Of a stretch of DNA of 41,919 nt, positions 15,800 to 26,875 are shown piece after piece. The DNA is from Candidatus Acidiferrales bacterium (GTDB taxonomy: Bacteria; Acidobacteriota; Terriglobia; Acidiferrales; UBA7541): NCBI GenBank assembly GCA_030037335.1, contig JASHRN010000021.1, forward strand, positions 1 through 41,919. The letters are read 5' to 3'. Position 1 is the first letter of the stretch. Each line of letters opens with the position of its first letter. Made by a program: the position numbers and the translations under genes. The notes below the pieces were generated by a model. It was not told the origin of the DNA, ran no database searches, and saw only the letters and a program-made list of their open reading frames with translations.

Positions 15800-18424
15800 A
15801 TGGCCATTAGCGCTCCGGACCGGGCAACTCTGCTCGTGGACAGCACCGCTGCGCCGCTTTCGACTGCGCCCGGCCACTCACCGCGCCGCCGCCGAATTCG
15901 TATCATCCTGCTGTTCGCAGCCGCGCTTCTCGTCCTCGATTACGGCTTGTCGTTCGCTCTTGAGAGCGGCTGGTTGCGTCGCTCGCTCACTTTCAAGCTC
16001 GAAGCTGCTTTCGGACGCACGGTTGAAGTCAGCAACTTCTCTTTCAGCCTGTTCGAGGGTCCACAGTTGGAAGCCAACTATGTAACCGTCAGCGAAGATC
16101 CGCGTTTCGGACATGAATATTTTCTTCGTGCCGACCAGGTGACCGTCACTCCTCGCTGGACCGCATTGCTTCGCGGAGAATTCGAGCCCGGCGCGCTTTC
16201 CATCTCCCGGCCATCCTTAAATCTCGTTCGCCTGCCAAACGGTGAATGGAATCTCGAATCCTGGCTGCCGCACCCACGCCCTTCCATTTCGCTGGCTCCC
16301 GTTGCTGGTCGCCCAACGCCTCGGCCTGCCCGCATAGACGTTTCCGGAGGACGCATCGATTTCAAGGAAGGAGAAAACAAGCTGCCATTCGCATTTGTGG
16401 ACGTGAACGGTAGCGTTGAGCAGACCTCTTCCGGCAGTTGGCGCCTCGATTTGCACGCGCAGCCCTTTCGCTCAGCAGTAGCCTTGCAACAGGCAGGTGA
16501 ACTCACCTTAAGCGGTATTATTGGCGGAACTTCGTCTCGTCTGCGGCCCGCCTCATTGGAGCTGGATTGGAATGCAGCCTCTCTCTCTGATGTTCTGCGT
16601 CTCTTTCGCGGCGACGATTACGGCATTCGAGGACTTTTGTCTCTGCAACTCAAAGCTCAATCTCATGGATATGATTGGAATTTCTCTGCCGGATCCCAGT
16701 TTCGGCGTTTACATCGATGGGATTTGCCTCTTCGCTCCGACGATCCCGCCGCCGATTTGGACGTGCACGCGATCTGGCATCCTGCCACCGCCGTCCTTGA
16801 TCTGACTCATGCCACCATCGAAATGCCCCGTTCCTCAATCGAGGCTGCGGGCATGATGACTTTCGCGCCAGCGCCCATGCCGCAACAGGCCAGCATTAAA
16901 GACGAGCACCTCGAAATCACCTCACAAAGCATCGTACTCGCCGACGCGCTTTCCTGGTACCGCGCCTTTCATCGTAATGTCGCCGACCAGCTCGAAGTTC
17001 ATGGCTCAGCTTCTCTCCATCTCGCACTTGCAGGCTGGCCTCCTCGCATAGTCGAGGGACAGCTCGCATCCGCCGGCGCAGAAGCGGACGGAGGCAGCGC
17101 GCCCGTGCAAATCCGCATGGAAAAAGCCGCTGCGAAATTTTCCCCGGATTCTATAACTTTGCAGCCGGTCGTTTTCTCGGTGGGCGGTGGTGACAGCGCT
17201 CTTCGTCTTCAGGCTTCTATCGCGCATGATTTGCAATGGCATTCGCGGTGGAAACTGAATGGCCGGACCCCGAACGTCCGCTCGCTATTTGACGCCGCCG
17301 AAGCGCTGGGCTTTAACTTGCCCCCAGCGTGGCTGCTCAACGGTCCCGCGGAGTGTGATCTTCAATGGAACGGCCACGTCTTGCCAGAGCTTCGCCAGCC
17401 GATCGGCACAATCAACCTGAATGGCCTCAAGATTCAAGCGCCTTTTCTAAACCACGACATCACTCGCGTGAAAGCTTCGATCGATCTCTCGCCCCAAGGC
17501 GATAACGTCCAGATCTCTTCTGCAAATGCGTTCGCCACCGACTGGCATGGCTCCCTGCGCCGAACTTCAATCGCGGACGGCTGGGCCTTTACCCTTTCCG
17601 CCAGCGATTTGAGTGCCTCCGAAATGGATCGCTGGCTCAACCCTCAGCGCCGCGAAAATCTCTTGGATCGCCTGCTGCCGTTCCTTGCCTCTCAGCCAGA
17701 GCCCCGACCTATGCCCTCTTGGCTGCGTGCGCGCGGCACGATTGAGATCGGATCGTTTGCGCTCTCGTCTTTTCAATTCCATAAGCTGCGTGCCGATGCC
17801 TTTATTGAAGGCCGGCATTTGAGGTTCACCAACGCGCAAGCCGGCTTCTACGGCGGTGCACTCTCCGGTTCGATGGATTTGGATCTTGCGCGGACGCCCT
17901 CCTATGAAATCGCTGCGCAATTCCAGGACGTAAACCTGGGCCTTCTGGCCGCGCATACCTTTTCGCTTTCCGATCTGTTTGCTGGCGCTGCGTCAGGCAC
18001 TTTGCATTTGGCGGCGCAGGGTCTCGGACGTGATGCTTTGATTCGGTCGCTCTCTTGTCGCGGCAATGCGGAAATGACCGATGCCTCGTACCGAGGGATT
18101 GATCTGCAGGATTCGATTCAAGCTTCGTCGCGCCGGCCCGGCGTGACGATCTTCCCGCACGCGGCGGCTGAATTTTCCTGTGCCCATGGCCGCGTGAACT
18201 TTTCTCGGCTACGTTTGCAAAGCCGCAGCGCCGATTTCGACGCCACCGGCTACGTCGATTTCGAGCGCCGCATGGGCTTTGAGATTCTCCCTCTCGCCGG
18301 CGATCCGCCACCGGAAACAGGCCTTTCAACCGATCCGCACTCGCTTGCCGTTTATCGCCTGTCAGGCTCGCTGAGCGAACCGCAACTCCTTCCTGCTAGC
18401 GCCCGCACAACCGTGCGTCCCTAG
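15800..18424 (+). CDS. AsmA-like envelope protein
   Basis: An 874-residue protein with one N-terminal membrane helix (about residues 31-52, RIILLFAAALLVLDYGLSF) and a long periplasmic part. The segment directly after the helix (LTFKLEAAFGRTVEVSNFSF, then ADQVTVTPRWTALLRGE and LSISRPSLNLVRLPNGEWNL) is the AsmA N-terminal signature. The C-terminal third (GGALSGSMDLDLARTPSY, AGAASGTLHLAAQGLGRDAL) resembles the AsmA C-terminal domain. AsmA-like proteins are bridge-like, lipid-transfer-type proteins linked to outer-membrane homeostasis. It starts about 60 bases after rnc and is followed by another secreted protein, which fits an envelope cluster. A hairpin overlaps its stop codon. Confidence 0.85.
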   Translation: MAISAPDRATLLVDSTAAPLSTAPGHSPRRRRIRIILLFAAALLVLDYGLSFALESGWLRRSLTFKLEAAFGRTVEVSNFSFSLFEGPQLEANYVTVSEDPRFGHEYFLRADQVTVTPRWTALLRGEFEPGALSISRPSLNLVRLPNGEWNLESWLPHPRPSISLAPVAGRPTPRPARIDVSGGRIDFKEGENKLPFAFVDVNGSVEQTSSGSWRLDLHAQPFRSAVALQQAGELTLSGIIGGTSSRLRPASLELDWNAASLSDVLRLFRGDDYGIRGLLSLQLKAQSHGYDWNFSAGSQFRRLHRWDLPLRSDDPAADLDVHAIWHPATAVLDLTHATIEMPRSSIEAAGMMTFAPAPMPQQASIKDEHLEITSQSIVLADALSWYRAFHRNVADQLEVHGSASLHLALAGWPPRIVEGQLASAGAEADGGSAPVQIRMEKAAAKFSPDSITLQPVVFSVGGGDSALRLQASIAHDLQWHSRWKLNGRTPNVRSLFDAAEALGFNLPPAWLLNGPAECDLQWNGHVLPELRQPIGTINLNGLKIQAPFLNHDITRVKASIDLSPQGDNVQISSANAFATDWHGSLRRTSIADGWAFTLSASDLSASEMDRWLNPQRRENLLDRLLPFLASQPEPRPMPSWLRARGTIEIGSFALSSFQFHKLRADAFIEGRHLRFTNAQAGFYGGALSGSMDLDLARTPSYEIAAQFQDVNLGLLAAHTFSLSDLFAGAASGTLHLAAQGLGRDALIRSLSCRGNAEMTDASYRGIDLQDSIQASSRRPGVTIFPHAAAEFSCAHGRVNFSRLRLQSRSADFDATGYVDFERRMGFEILPLAGDPPPETGLSTDPHSLAVYRLSGSLSEPQLLPASARTTVRP

Positions 18425-18430
18425 CGGGCG
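18400..18430 (+). terminator. Weak hairpin at the AsmA stop codon
   Basis: CGCCCGC (18400-18406) pairs with GCGGGCG (18424-18430) across a 17-base loop containing the stop codon region. No T-run follows, so it may be a pause site or message-end stem rather than a true terminator. Confidence 0.3.
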
Positions 18431-18500
18431 TCCAACATGCGATGCGTCTCTTTTCTATGTCACTGCTAATTGATTTTCTCGCTCTGCGCGGGGCATATTG

Positions 18501-19586
18501 ATGCCTGACTTCCTCCAGCCCGCTGCCGTCCCCGGCGGCATTGACTTATTCTCTCGAAAAAAGCCTCATCGCCGCATTGCGTTTGCGGCCTGCATTTTAA
18601 TCGTGGGCGTTTGCCTGCCTTCTGCCACGCCTGCTGCATCGGCGCGGCGCGCCGCTTCCAGCGCCCGCATTCATCTCGTTCCTCACTTCACGCCGGGCCA
18701 AACCTTTCGCTACGCCGTTCAGATGCGTACCACCACGACCTCCTTTGCCAACGGCCCAATTGTGGATGCGGGAGGGTCGAAAGCATTTACTCAATCCATC
18801 GGAGTCGTCATTCGCCTCGAAGTACTGAGCGCCTCCGATGCGCCGGGCCAGCCAGCCTCGGCGCGCATTCGCGCCACCTATGAAAATGTTGCCGCAACAA
18901 GCAACAGCACTGCCTACGATCCCGACGTAGCCGCTATGGAGGAGCAGTACAAGAAGCTCGCCGGCCAATCCATCGAATTCACTCTCTTGGCGGACGGCAA
19001 AATCACCGACGTTACCGGTTTGCAGAACGTCGTTTCTGATTCGGATCCGTCGCGCGCAGCGACTCTAAGCCAGTGGCTCAACCAACTGACTCTCGGAGCA
19101 TCGCTGCCTAAGCAGGGCATCGCCATCGGCGATAAATGGTCATCCGTACAGCCCGTGCAAAATGCTCCCTTGGCGGGACTCGCGTGGAAAACAACGGCAT
19201 CGTACGTGCGCAATCAACCATGCTCCGTAACTTCACAGACATCATCCGCCGCCGGCGTACCGATCACCCCTGCCGCCACTCCAGAGCAGTGCGCGGTCAT
19301 CATGACTCATTCCGAAATCGTCGGCGGACGAGGCTCGAAAGACCGCACGCCGGACGTCTTCCGCCAAAACGGCCTGCGTACTTCCGGTGAGTGGACGGGC
19401 GCCACCGATAGCCTCAGCGCGATTTCGCTGCGCACCGGAATGGTTGTAAGCGTCACGCAAACAGGCTCAACTCACATGGATTTCACCATCATGACCACCG
19501 TCACCCAGCGCAACCGCATGCGTTACGCCGGCGACACGCACTCGGAATCGGATATCTCGCTTGTCCCCGCCTCTTCGACTCCTTGA
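18501..19586 (+). CDS. Secreted DUF6263-like protein
   Basis: A 361-residue exported protein. The ATG at 18501 is preceded by a G-rich stretch, and the hydrophobic segment IAFAACILIVGVCLPSATPA (about residues 27-46) is a long-lead signal peptide. The mature part opens with LVPHFTPGQTFRYAVQM and goes on with QSIGVVIRLEVLSA, FTLLADGKITDVTG and IAIGDKWSS. This beta-rich pattern is what I associate with DUF6263, lipoprotein-like envelope proteins of unknown role. There is no lipobox. The assignment to that family is from memory. It follows the AsmA-like gene by 76 bases in the same direction. Confidence 0.7.
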   Translation: MPDFLQPAAVPGGIDLFSRKKPHRRIAFAACILIVGVCLPSATPAASARRAASSARIHLVPHFTPGQTFRYAVQMRTTTTSFANGPIVDAGGSKAFTQSIGVVIRLEVLSASDAPGQPASARIRATYENVAATSNSTAYDPDVAAMEEQYKKLAGQSIEFTLLADGKITDVTGLQNVVSDSDPSRAATLSQWLNQLTLGASLPKQGIAIGDKWSSVQPVQNAPLAGLAWKTTASYVRNQPCSVTSQTSSAAGVPITPAATPEQCAVIMTHSEIVGGRGSKDRTPDVFRQNGLRTSGEWTGATDSLSAISLRTGMVVSVTQTGSTHMDFTIMTTVTQRNRMRYAGDTHSESDISLVPASSTP

Positions 19587-19690
19587 AAAATGGCTATCGC
19601 GACTAACATATGATTGGAGTTCGTTTGCTTTTATTGCGTTGCTGTGTTGCGGGAACTCAGCACCACGTTTATCGTGGGAATGCGGATAAC

Positions 19691-20335
19691 CTATGCTTGG
19701 GCCGCGCGCGCATCAATCGCCGGTGAATGCGGCCCAGCCGCTGCCAAAATCCTTCGATATAATTTCTCAAGCTCCGCTTCCGACTGAAGATTGAGGTCAG
19801 AAGTATCAATACTCAAAATTTGCAGCCTGCCAATCGTGTCGTGGTGATGCGAATACGCCTCGCGCAGCGCGTTCAGATATGCCGCGTTAATCGATGCCTC
19901 GTATGGCCGGTTGCGCTTCCGAATTCGCTCCAGTAAAACGTTGTTCCTTGCGTCAACATAAACCGTCAGGTCGGGACGCGGCGCGCTTGCATGAAGTCCC
20001 ATCGACAGCCGCTCGTACAACTCCACTTCGCGGTCATTCAGCAGCGCCCGCGCGAATATCGGGTCTTTCGCCTGTGTATAGTCCGAAACCACCGGCCTCG
20101 TACGCGATGGCGCGATTGTCCTCAATTGCTCATAACGCGAAATCAGGAATGCCAGTTGCGTCCCCAGCGCCCATCGCTCCTTGTCTCTGTAAAAATCCGG
20201 TAGGAACGCATTGCCATCCACATCCTCCAAAATGAGCGTCGCGCCCAGATGCAGCGCCAGCAACTGCGCCAGCGTCGTCTTGCCCGCGCCGATCGGTCCT
20301 TCGAATCCGATATATGGCTGATTGCTAGCCGGCAA
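19691..20335 (-). CDS. Deoxynucleoside kinase
   Basis: A 214-residue P-loop kinase of the deoxynucleoside kinase (dGK/dCK/dAK) family, which phosphorylates deoxynucleosides in nucleotide salvage. Walker A is GFEGPIGAGKTTLA (residues 9-22). EDVDGNAFLPDFYRD corresponds to the substrate-binding ExxxNxFL segment. SDYTQAKDPIFARALL stands where most relatives have DRS. The lid arginines are in LERIRKRNRPYE. Some related proteins are fused to the folate enzyme HPPK (FolK); this copy is stand-alone. It is divergent from uvrB, with 133 bases between the starts. Substrate preference among purine or pyrimidine deoxynucleosides cannot be read from sequence. Confidence 0.88.
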   Translation of the reverse strand: MPASNQPYIGFEGPIGAGKTTLAQLLALHLGATLILEDVDGNAFLPDFYRDKERWALGTQLAFLISRYEQLRTIAPSRTRPVVSDYTQAKDPIFARALLNDREVELYERLSMGLHASAPRPDLTVYVDARNNVLLERIRKRNRPYEASINAAYLNALREAYSHHHDTIGRLQILSIDTSDLNLQSEAELEKLYRRILAAAGPHSPAIDARAAQA

Positions 20336-20417
20336 TGTGCCTCATCTCCATTTTCGCGAGAATCAGTGCCGTTCGTTTACCACAGGTGTGGCCGAATGAT
20401 ACCACGCGCAGTTGCGC

Positions 20418-20423
20418 TATAAT
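20418..20423 (+). promoter_or_regulatory. Candidate -10 box of uvrB
   Basis: A perfect TATAAT lies 45 bases before the uvrB ATG at 20469. No good -35 is found 16-18 bases upstream, and I could not identify a LexA box, so SOS control is not supported by what I see. Confidence 0.4.
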
Positions 20424-20468
20424 GAAAGTTTCCCGCGCTGCTAAAATTTGGCGCAGAGCATCCACGTC

Positions 20469-22517
<2,049 letters not shown>

Positions 22518-22691
22518 TATGCTGTTGTCTTTCGTTGTCATCCCGAACCCAGCGCGCGCCCTTGCGCGATGGCGGTGAGGGACCTGCTTTTCGTGCTGTC
22601 CGCCAACGCAGCTCCGTCGCCCACACCGCCGCCTCGCACTGAAACCGTCTAGCCACAGCCGGCGGTGTTACGCGGTATTTGTCCTTACGGT

Positions 22692-22757
22692 GTCATCCTG
22701 AGCTTGCCCGCCCTCGGCGGGCGCAGCGAAGCCTGCCTGCCGCAGGCAGGGATCTGC
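22692..22757 (+). repeat. Dispersed repeat, half element (family A) with nested palindromes
   Basis: TGTCATCCTGAGC is followed by GCCCGCCCTCGGCGGGC and CCTGCCTGCCGCAGGCAGG, then GGATCTGCC. The same CCTGCCTG/CAGGCAGG core recurs at 26630 (shortened) and directly before the kinase gene at 41616. Confidence 0.6.
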
Positions 22758-22766
22758 CTTCGCCTT

Positions 22767-22864
22767 TGTAGGGGCCGATAGGTTTTATCGGCCCGCTTAC
22801 CGTTGTAGCGGCGGCTTTACGCCGCCATCTTGGCTTTTCGTAGGGCGGGGTTTACCCCGCCCGC
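22767..22864 (+). repeat. Three tandem GTAG-type hairpins (family B)
   Basis: Three hairpins with unrelated stems share one layout. GGGCCGATA/TATCGGCCC (22772-22780 and 22786-22794) has loop GGTTT. GGCGGC/GCCGCC (22810-22815 and 22821-22826) has loop TTTAC. GGGCGGGG/CCCCGCCC (22843-22850 and 22855-22862) has loop TTTA. Each stem is preceded by GTAG, TGTAG or CGTAG. The changing but complementary stems show that base pairing is what is kept. Confidence 0.65.
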
Positions 22865-23032
22865 TTGTCTTGATCACTCATAACCCACCCCCGTTTGGCG
22901 CTGGATTATATAGCACTGTAAGTGCAAGATCGTGATAAGTTCTGGCCCGATGCCTGCGAATTAACTCACCCCAAAACAGCGTCAACTGCTTCAAGAGCTT
23001 AACGAAATCGCCGCACGCCTCCGATTGAAATT

Positions 23033-24202
23033 TCACACCTGCCCCCTCCTCAACTCCTCCAGCGGATAAAAAGTCCCACGCCACACAACTCCGCCGCGCC
23101 CCAGCGTCACTACCATCGAACGCAAAATAATGTACACAATCACGAGCGCGCCCAGCGCATGCGTCACGCCAAACCATCTCGACGCTTTCGCGCGCGGCAT
23201 CAGCAGCGCCTCAAACATCATCGCCGCAATCACCGCCACCGCCGCCGCAATTTGCGCCGCTCCTCGCGCGAAAATCACTCCCAGCACCGGCAGCACGCTC
23301 AGCACAAAAGTATTGCACGCGACCGCCAGCGCCATCGCGCTGCTGAATCCAAATCCCGCAAACATATTCTTCGTCAGCCCCTTCACAATATTTCCAAAGC
23401 CCTCCTGCCATCGCACGTGCACCAAATCCTCGCTCGGCGCCACGATTGACCGGAATCCTCCCACCTTCACCAATTTTCCCAGCTTCATATCGTCTACGAC
23501 TTCCATCGCCAGCCGCCGATGCGTCCCAATCGCTTCATACGTTGCGCGCCGGACCATTTGAAACGCGCCTACTCCCATGTACGCCTTCGATTTCGGCTCG
23601 CGCGTTTTCCACGGACGCATCAGCGCAAAACACGCGCCCAAGTATCCCAGCGCCACCGGCTCCCAAAATCCTCGCAAATCCAACCGCACCAGCAGCGTCA
23701 AATGATCCGCGCGCTCCTGCTCCACTACCGCCAAAGCTCGCCGCAACAACTCCGGCGCAAACCGCACATCCGCATCCGTGAACACCAGCCATTCGCCGTT
23801 CGCTTTTTCATATGCCGTCGCCAGCGCATGCGGCTTGCCCAGCCATCCCTGCGGCAATTCCGCCACGTGAATCGCTTTCAGCCGAGCATCCTTCGCCGCA
23901 AACTCATCTAGGATTTTCCCCGTCGCATCCGTCGAGCGATCGTCCACCGCAATCACTTCATAATTCGGATAATCCAATTTCAGCAGGGAAGCGAGTGCCA
24001 GCGGCATTTTCTCCGCCTCATCGCGCGCTGCAAACAGAATGGAAATCCGCGGGAAATTCGGCCCGTCAAACGGCGCAATCGCCGTCAGCGAAGGAATGCT
24101 CGACATTCCCCGATACGTCATCACCGTGGAGGCAATCCAGAAAATCGCGATCAGCGCAAAAAAAATCGTAGCAAAAGTGTGCAAGCTGATTTTTCCAGGC
24201 AC
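23033..24202 (-). CDS. Membrane glycosyltransferase, family 2
   Basis: A 389-residue GT-A glycosyltransferase. One N-terminal helix (about residues 7-28, FATIFFALIAIFWIASTVM) precedes the catalytic domain with RISILFAARDEAEKM, the nucleotide-binding EVIAVDDRSTDAT, the DxD-type VFTDADVRF, and the acceptor-side VVDDMKLGKLVK plus QEGFGNIVKGL. Three or four C-terminal membrane helices follow (about 285-375). This layout is that of GT2 enzymes that add sugars to lipid carriers or hopanoid-like lipids at the inner membrane. The donor and acceptor cannot be told. The start is GTG at 24202; no strong ribosome site is seen. It is divergent from the DUF2520 gene by 33 bases. Confidence 0.88.
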   Translation of the reverse strand: MPGKISLHTFATIFFALIAIFWIASTVMTYRGMSSIPSLTAIAPFDGPNFPRISILFAARDEAEKMPLALASLLKLDYPNYEVIAVDDRSTDATGKILDEFAAKDARLKAIHVAELPQGWLGKPHALATAYEKANGEWLVFTDADVRFAPELLRRALAVVEQERADHLTLLVRLDLRGFWEPVALGYLGACFALMRPWKTREPKSKAYMGVGAFQMVRRATYEAIGTHRRLAMEVVDDMKLGKLVKVGGFRSIVAPSEDLVHVRWQEGFGNIVKGLTKNMFAGFGFSSAMALAVACNTFVLSVLPVLGVIFARGAAQIAAAVAVIAAMMFEALLMPRAKASRWFGVTHALGALVIVYIILRSMVVTLGRGGVVWRGTFYPLEELRRGQV

Positions 24203-24235
24203 GGAAACGGCGAAAAAGCTATCCTATCACGCGCT

Positions 24236-25114
24236 ATGTCCACCACCATTGCGATTGTAGGAGCGGGCCGCCTTGGTCGCGTCCTCGGTCGCAGCCTGCA
24301 CCGTGCCGACTGGAAAATTGGCGCCGTTGTCGCCCGCTCAGATTCCTCCGCGCGCTCTGCCGTCCGCACCATCGGAGCCGGCTTCCCGCTCGCCGGCATC
24401 TCCAGTCGCATTCTTCACGCGAATATTGTCCTCATCGCCACGCCGGACGATGCCATATCCAAAGTTGCCGCGAAACTCGCTCGCATCAGCACAGACGAAT
24501 GGCGCGGCAAAGTTGTCCTGCACACCAGCGGCGCTCTTGACGATTCCGTTCTCGTGCCTCTCGCACGGCGCGGAGCATTCACCGGCGCCATCCATCCCCT
24601 TCAGACTTTCAGCGAGCGCAGCTCGCCTCCCCTCGAAGGAATTGTCTTTGCCAGTCAGGGCGACCCTCGCGCGCAGCGCGCCGCGCGCCGCATCGTACGC
24701 GCTGTGGGTGGCGTCCCGGTAGCTTTACGCCGCGACGCGAAACCCGCTTACCATGCCGCCGGAACACTCGCTTCGCCCTTTGTCCTCGCCGTCGTCGAAT
24801 GCGCCATGCGCATCCTGATGGACTGCAATTTCTCGGGCCGCCGCGCAAAAATGGCCCTCCTACCGCTGGTGCGCCAGACGCTCTCTAATTTCGAGCGTTT
24901 CGGCGCGAAAGAATCTTGGACCGGCCCGATTTCACGCGGCGATTTTGCCACCGTCGCTCGCCACAGAGCCGCTCTCGCCAAATGGCCCGCGGAAGTCCAG
25001 GACGCATACGCCGCGCTTGCGCGCCTCTCTGCGCGTTTGCTGGCGGCAAATCCGGAAGAGACTTTGCTCCATCTAGATCGCGTATTTGCCAATACGGTCG
25101 ACGCCAACGAATGA
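24236..25114 (+). CDS. Rossmann-fold / DUF2520 protein
   Basis: A 292-residue protein of the family that joins an N-terminal NAD(P)-binding Rossmann domain to a C-terminal DUF2520 helical domain, related to ketopantoate and pyrroline-5-carboxylate reductases. The dinucleotide loop is IAIVGAGRLGRVLG (residues 4-17). LIATPDDAISKV and VLHTSGALDD continue the fold, and GAIHPLQTF with AKPAYHAAGTLASPF marks the junction and the DUF2520 part. The family has no firmly assigned substrate. The ATG at 24236 starts directly before the Rossmann strand; the frame itself opens at 24179, which would overlap the divergent glycosyltransferase gene. Confidence 0.88.
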   Translation: MSTTIAIVGAGRLGRVLGRSLHRADWKIGAVVARSDSSARSAVRTIGAGFPLAGISSRILHANIVLIATPDDAISKVAAKLARISTDEWRGKVVLHTSGALDDSVLVPLARRGAFTGAIHPLQTFSERSSPPLEGIVFASQGDPRAQRAARRIVRAVGGVPVALRRDAKPAYHAAGTLASPFVLAVVECAMRILMDCNFSGRRAKMALLPLVRQTLSNFERFGAKESWTGPISRGDFATVARHRAALAKWPAEVQDAYAALARLSARLLAANPEETLLHLDRVFANTVDANE

Positions 25115-25182
25115 GCGACGCTCTTTGTTAAAGAATTCCTTGAGCGTGAATTCATTGCGTATGAGAATCGTTAGTTAGCCCG

Positions 25183-25189
25183 AAGGAGG
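25183..25189 (+). promoter_or_regulatory. Strong ribosome-binding site before a TTG start
   Basis: AAGGAGG lies four bases before the TTG at 25194 and supports TTG as the true start of the first M16 peptidase. Confidence 0.7.
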
Positions 25190-25193
25190 AACA

Positions 25194-26528
25194 TTGTCGC
25201 CACTGCACATTCCCGTCGAAACCGAAACCCTCGCAAACGGTCTCCGCGTCGTCGTTTCGCCGGATCACTCCGCGCCCATCGTGACCGTCGGCGTCTACTA
25301 TCAAATCGGCTTTCGCCTTGAGCCCCGCGGACGCAGCGGCTTCGCGCACCTGTTCGAGCACATGATGTTTCAAGGTTCAGAACACGCCGGAAAAATGGAA
25401 CACATCCGCCTCGTCAATTCCTCCGGCGGCGTGCTCAACGGTTCCACGCATTATGACCTCACGAATTATTACGAAGTCGTTCCCTCCAGCGCGCTTGAGC
25501 GTGTCCTTTGGCTCGAAGCCGACCGCATGCGCGCTCTGAAAGTCGACGACGACAATCTTCGCAATCAGCGCGACGTCGTCAAAGAAGAAATCCGCGTCAG
25601 GGTCTTGAACCAGCCCTATGGTGGCTTTCCCGAGCTCGATCTCGCGCCCGTCGCATATAGGAATTGGCAAAATTCCCACAATTATCTGGGCGATTTTGTT
25701 GACCTCGACGCGGCTTCGCTCGCCGACGTGCGCTCCTTCTTTCAAACCTACTACGCGCCGAACAACGCCGTCTTGCTCGTTGTCGGCGACGTTGATCCCG
25801 CGCAAGCTTTTGCGTTGGCTCATCGCTTTTTCGATGGCATTACACGCCAGCCGCTTCCGCCTGCTATCGATGTTTCGGAAACTCCGCAGCGCGAAGAGCG
25901 CCGGGGCGAGGTCGAAGAGAAATTCGCGCAAATTCCCGCCCTTGCGATTGCTTATCACGCTCCGCGACGCGATCAGCGCGACTGGTACGCTTTTGTCATT
26001 CTCGATAGCATTCTCCATGGAGGCCGCGCTGGCCGCGTCTATCACACTCTCGTTCTCGAAAAGCAAATCGCCCTCGACGCCGGAGGCGGCGAATCCATCG
26101 GAGCCGCCGAATACAGCGGCCCGACGCTCCTCACGACCACGATTTTTCATAAGCCGGAATTTTCTGCCGACGCCACCGTCACCGCCTACGATGAGGTCAT
26201 TCGCAATGTCCGTGAAAATCGCATTAGCGATGACGAGCTCCAGCAGGTCAAAGTCAAGCTGCGCTCCGATTTTTACTCCATGCTTGAATCCGGCCACGGC
26301 GGCGTCCCGCGCTTTGGGCTCATGCATGCTCTCGCGTGCTTCACGCTTTTCGACAAAAATCCGCAGCGCATCAACACCATCCTCGACGAACTGTTAGCTG
26401 TCACGGCTGCCGACGTGCAAGCCGTCGCGCAAAAATATCTGACCCGCGAAAACCGCGCCATCCTGATTCGCAAGCCCGTCGCGCAAGAGGTCGCGCAGTC
26501 CGAAGTCGCCGAGGAAGCCGCGCGATGA
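25194..26528 (+). CDS. M16 peptidase, zinc-carrying subunit
   Basis: A 444-residue M16 (pitrilysin/processing-peptidase) protein. The inverted zinc motif HLFEH is at residues 52-56 (HxxEH), with the third ligand E132 exactly 76 residues after H56, as in active family members. The second M16 half-domain is present (about 230-430), but the Arg/Tyr substrate-binding motif expected there is degenerate (GGRAGRVYHTLVLEKQ, no Tyr pair). Such proteins normally pair with a second M16 subunit supplying that motif; one is found at 29658. The TTG start is supported by AAGGAGG. No signal peptide is seen, so it is probably cytoplasmic or exported by an unseen route. Confidence 0.92.
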   Translation: MSPLHIPVETETLANGLRVVVSPDHSAPIVTVGVYYQIGFRLEPRGRSGFAHLFEHMMFQGSEHAGKMEHIRLVNSSGGVLNGSTHYDLTNYYEVVPSSALERVLWLEADRMRALKVDDDNLRNQRDVVKEEIRVRVLNQPYGGFPELDLAPVAYRNWQNSHNYLGDFVDLDAASLADVRSFFQTYYAPNNAVLLVVGDVDPAQAFALAHRFFDGITRQPLPPAIDVSETPQREERRGEVEEKFAQIPALAIAYHAPRRDQRDWYAFVILDSILHGGRAGRVYHTLVLEKQIALDAGGGESIGAAEYSGPTLLTTTIFHKPEFSADATVTAYDEVIRNVRENRISDDELQQVKVKLRSDFYSMLESGHGGVPRFGLMHALACFTLFDKNPQRINTILDELLAVTAADVQAVAQKYLTRENRAILIRKPVAQEVAQSEVAEEAAR

Positions 26529-26875
26529 TTTGCTCAATGACCGCCGCGCAGCCCAAACTCGCCCACGGAGTCGCCCAATGACCGTGCTGCAAAAGCCAAT
26601 TCGACGACTGTCATTCCGAGGAACTCGCCTGCCGCAGGCAGGGAATCTGTATTTGCTTTTTTGGAGTGCGGCGGTCCGCTTCGCGGATTCCGACTTGCCT
26701 GCGGTGGGCAGGCGAAGCCGGAACTCGACGCCGCTTTGCTGTGTAGTTGTAGGGACCTATCGAACTTATCGCCCGTTTGCATTATGAATTCTAATGGCTG
26801 TCGCTGAGTTTCATCGCATCACTCGTTGCGAGGTGTCACCTTAAGCCGATACATAAGTAGAACTGGGCTGCGCGA
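26529..26875. other. Intergenic region with dispersed repeats
   Basis: About 350 bases between the first M16 gene and the permease. TCATTCCGAG at 26611 starts a family A copy (with CCTGCCGCAGGCAGG inside), and CTTGCCTGCGGTGGGCAGGCGAAG is near 26692. A degenerate family B hairpin (GTAGGGACCTATCGAACTTA) begins near 26748. No gene is supported. Confidence 0.55.
26611..26655 (+). repeat. Dispersed repeat, half element (family A)
   Basis: TCATTCCGAGGA head, a CCTGCCGCAGGCAGG palindrome, and a GGAATCTGTATTTGC tail that also matches the tail of the copy at 6054-6067. Confidence 0.6.

Larger units (their letters stand above)
22518..23032. other. Repeat-filled intergenic region after uvrB
   Basis: About 515 bases. 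Family A half elements begin at about 22537 (TCATCCCGAAC) and at 22692 (TCATCCTGAGC, with GCCTGCCTGCCGCAGGCAGG inside). Three different hairpins of the GTAG type follow between 22767 and 22862. From 22863 to 23032 I see nothing specific. No gene is supported. Confidence 0.6.

Noticed and set aside
20335-20468. LexA/SOS operator before uvrB
   Set aside because: I could find no convincing direct or inverted LexA-type repeat; only a TATAAT is clear.
22518-23032. CRISPR array suspected from repeated motifs
   Set aside because: The repeats are single hairpins with unlike sequences and no regular spacers; no cas genes are present.
25377-26327. 316-residue minus-strand frame inside the first M16 gene
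   Set aside because: Antisense shadow of a gene with intact catalytic motifs.
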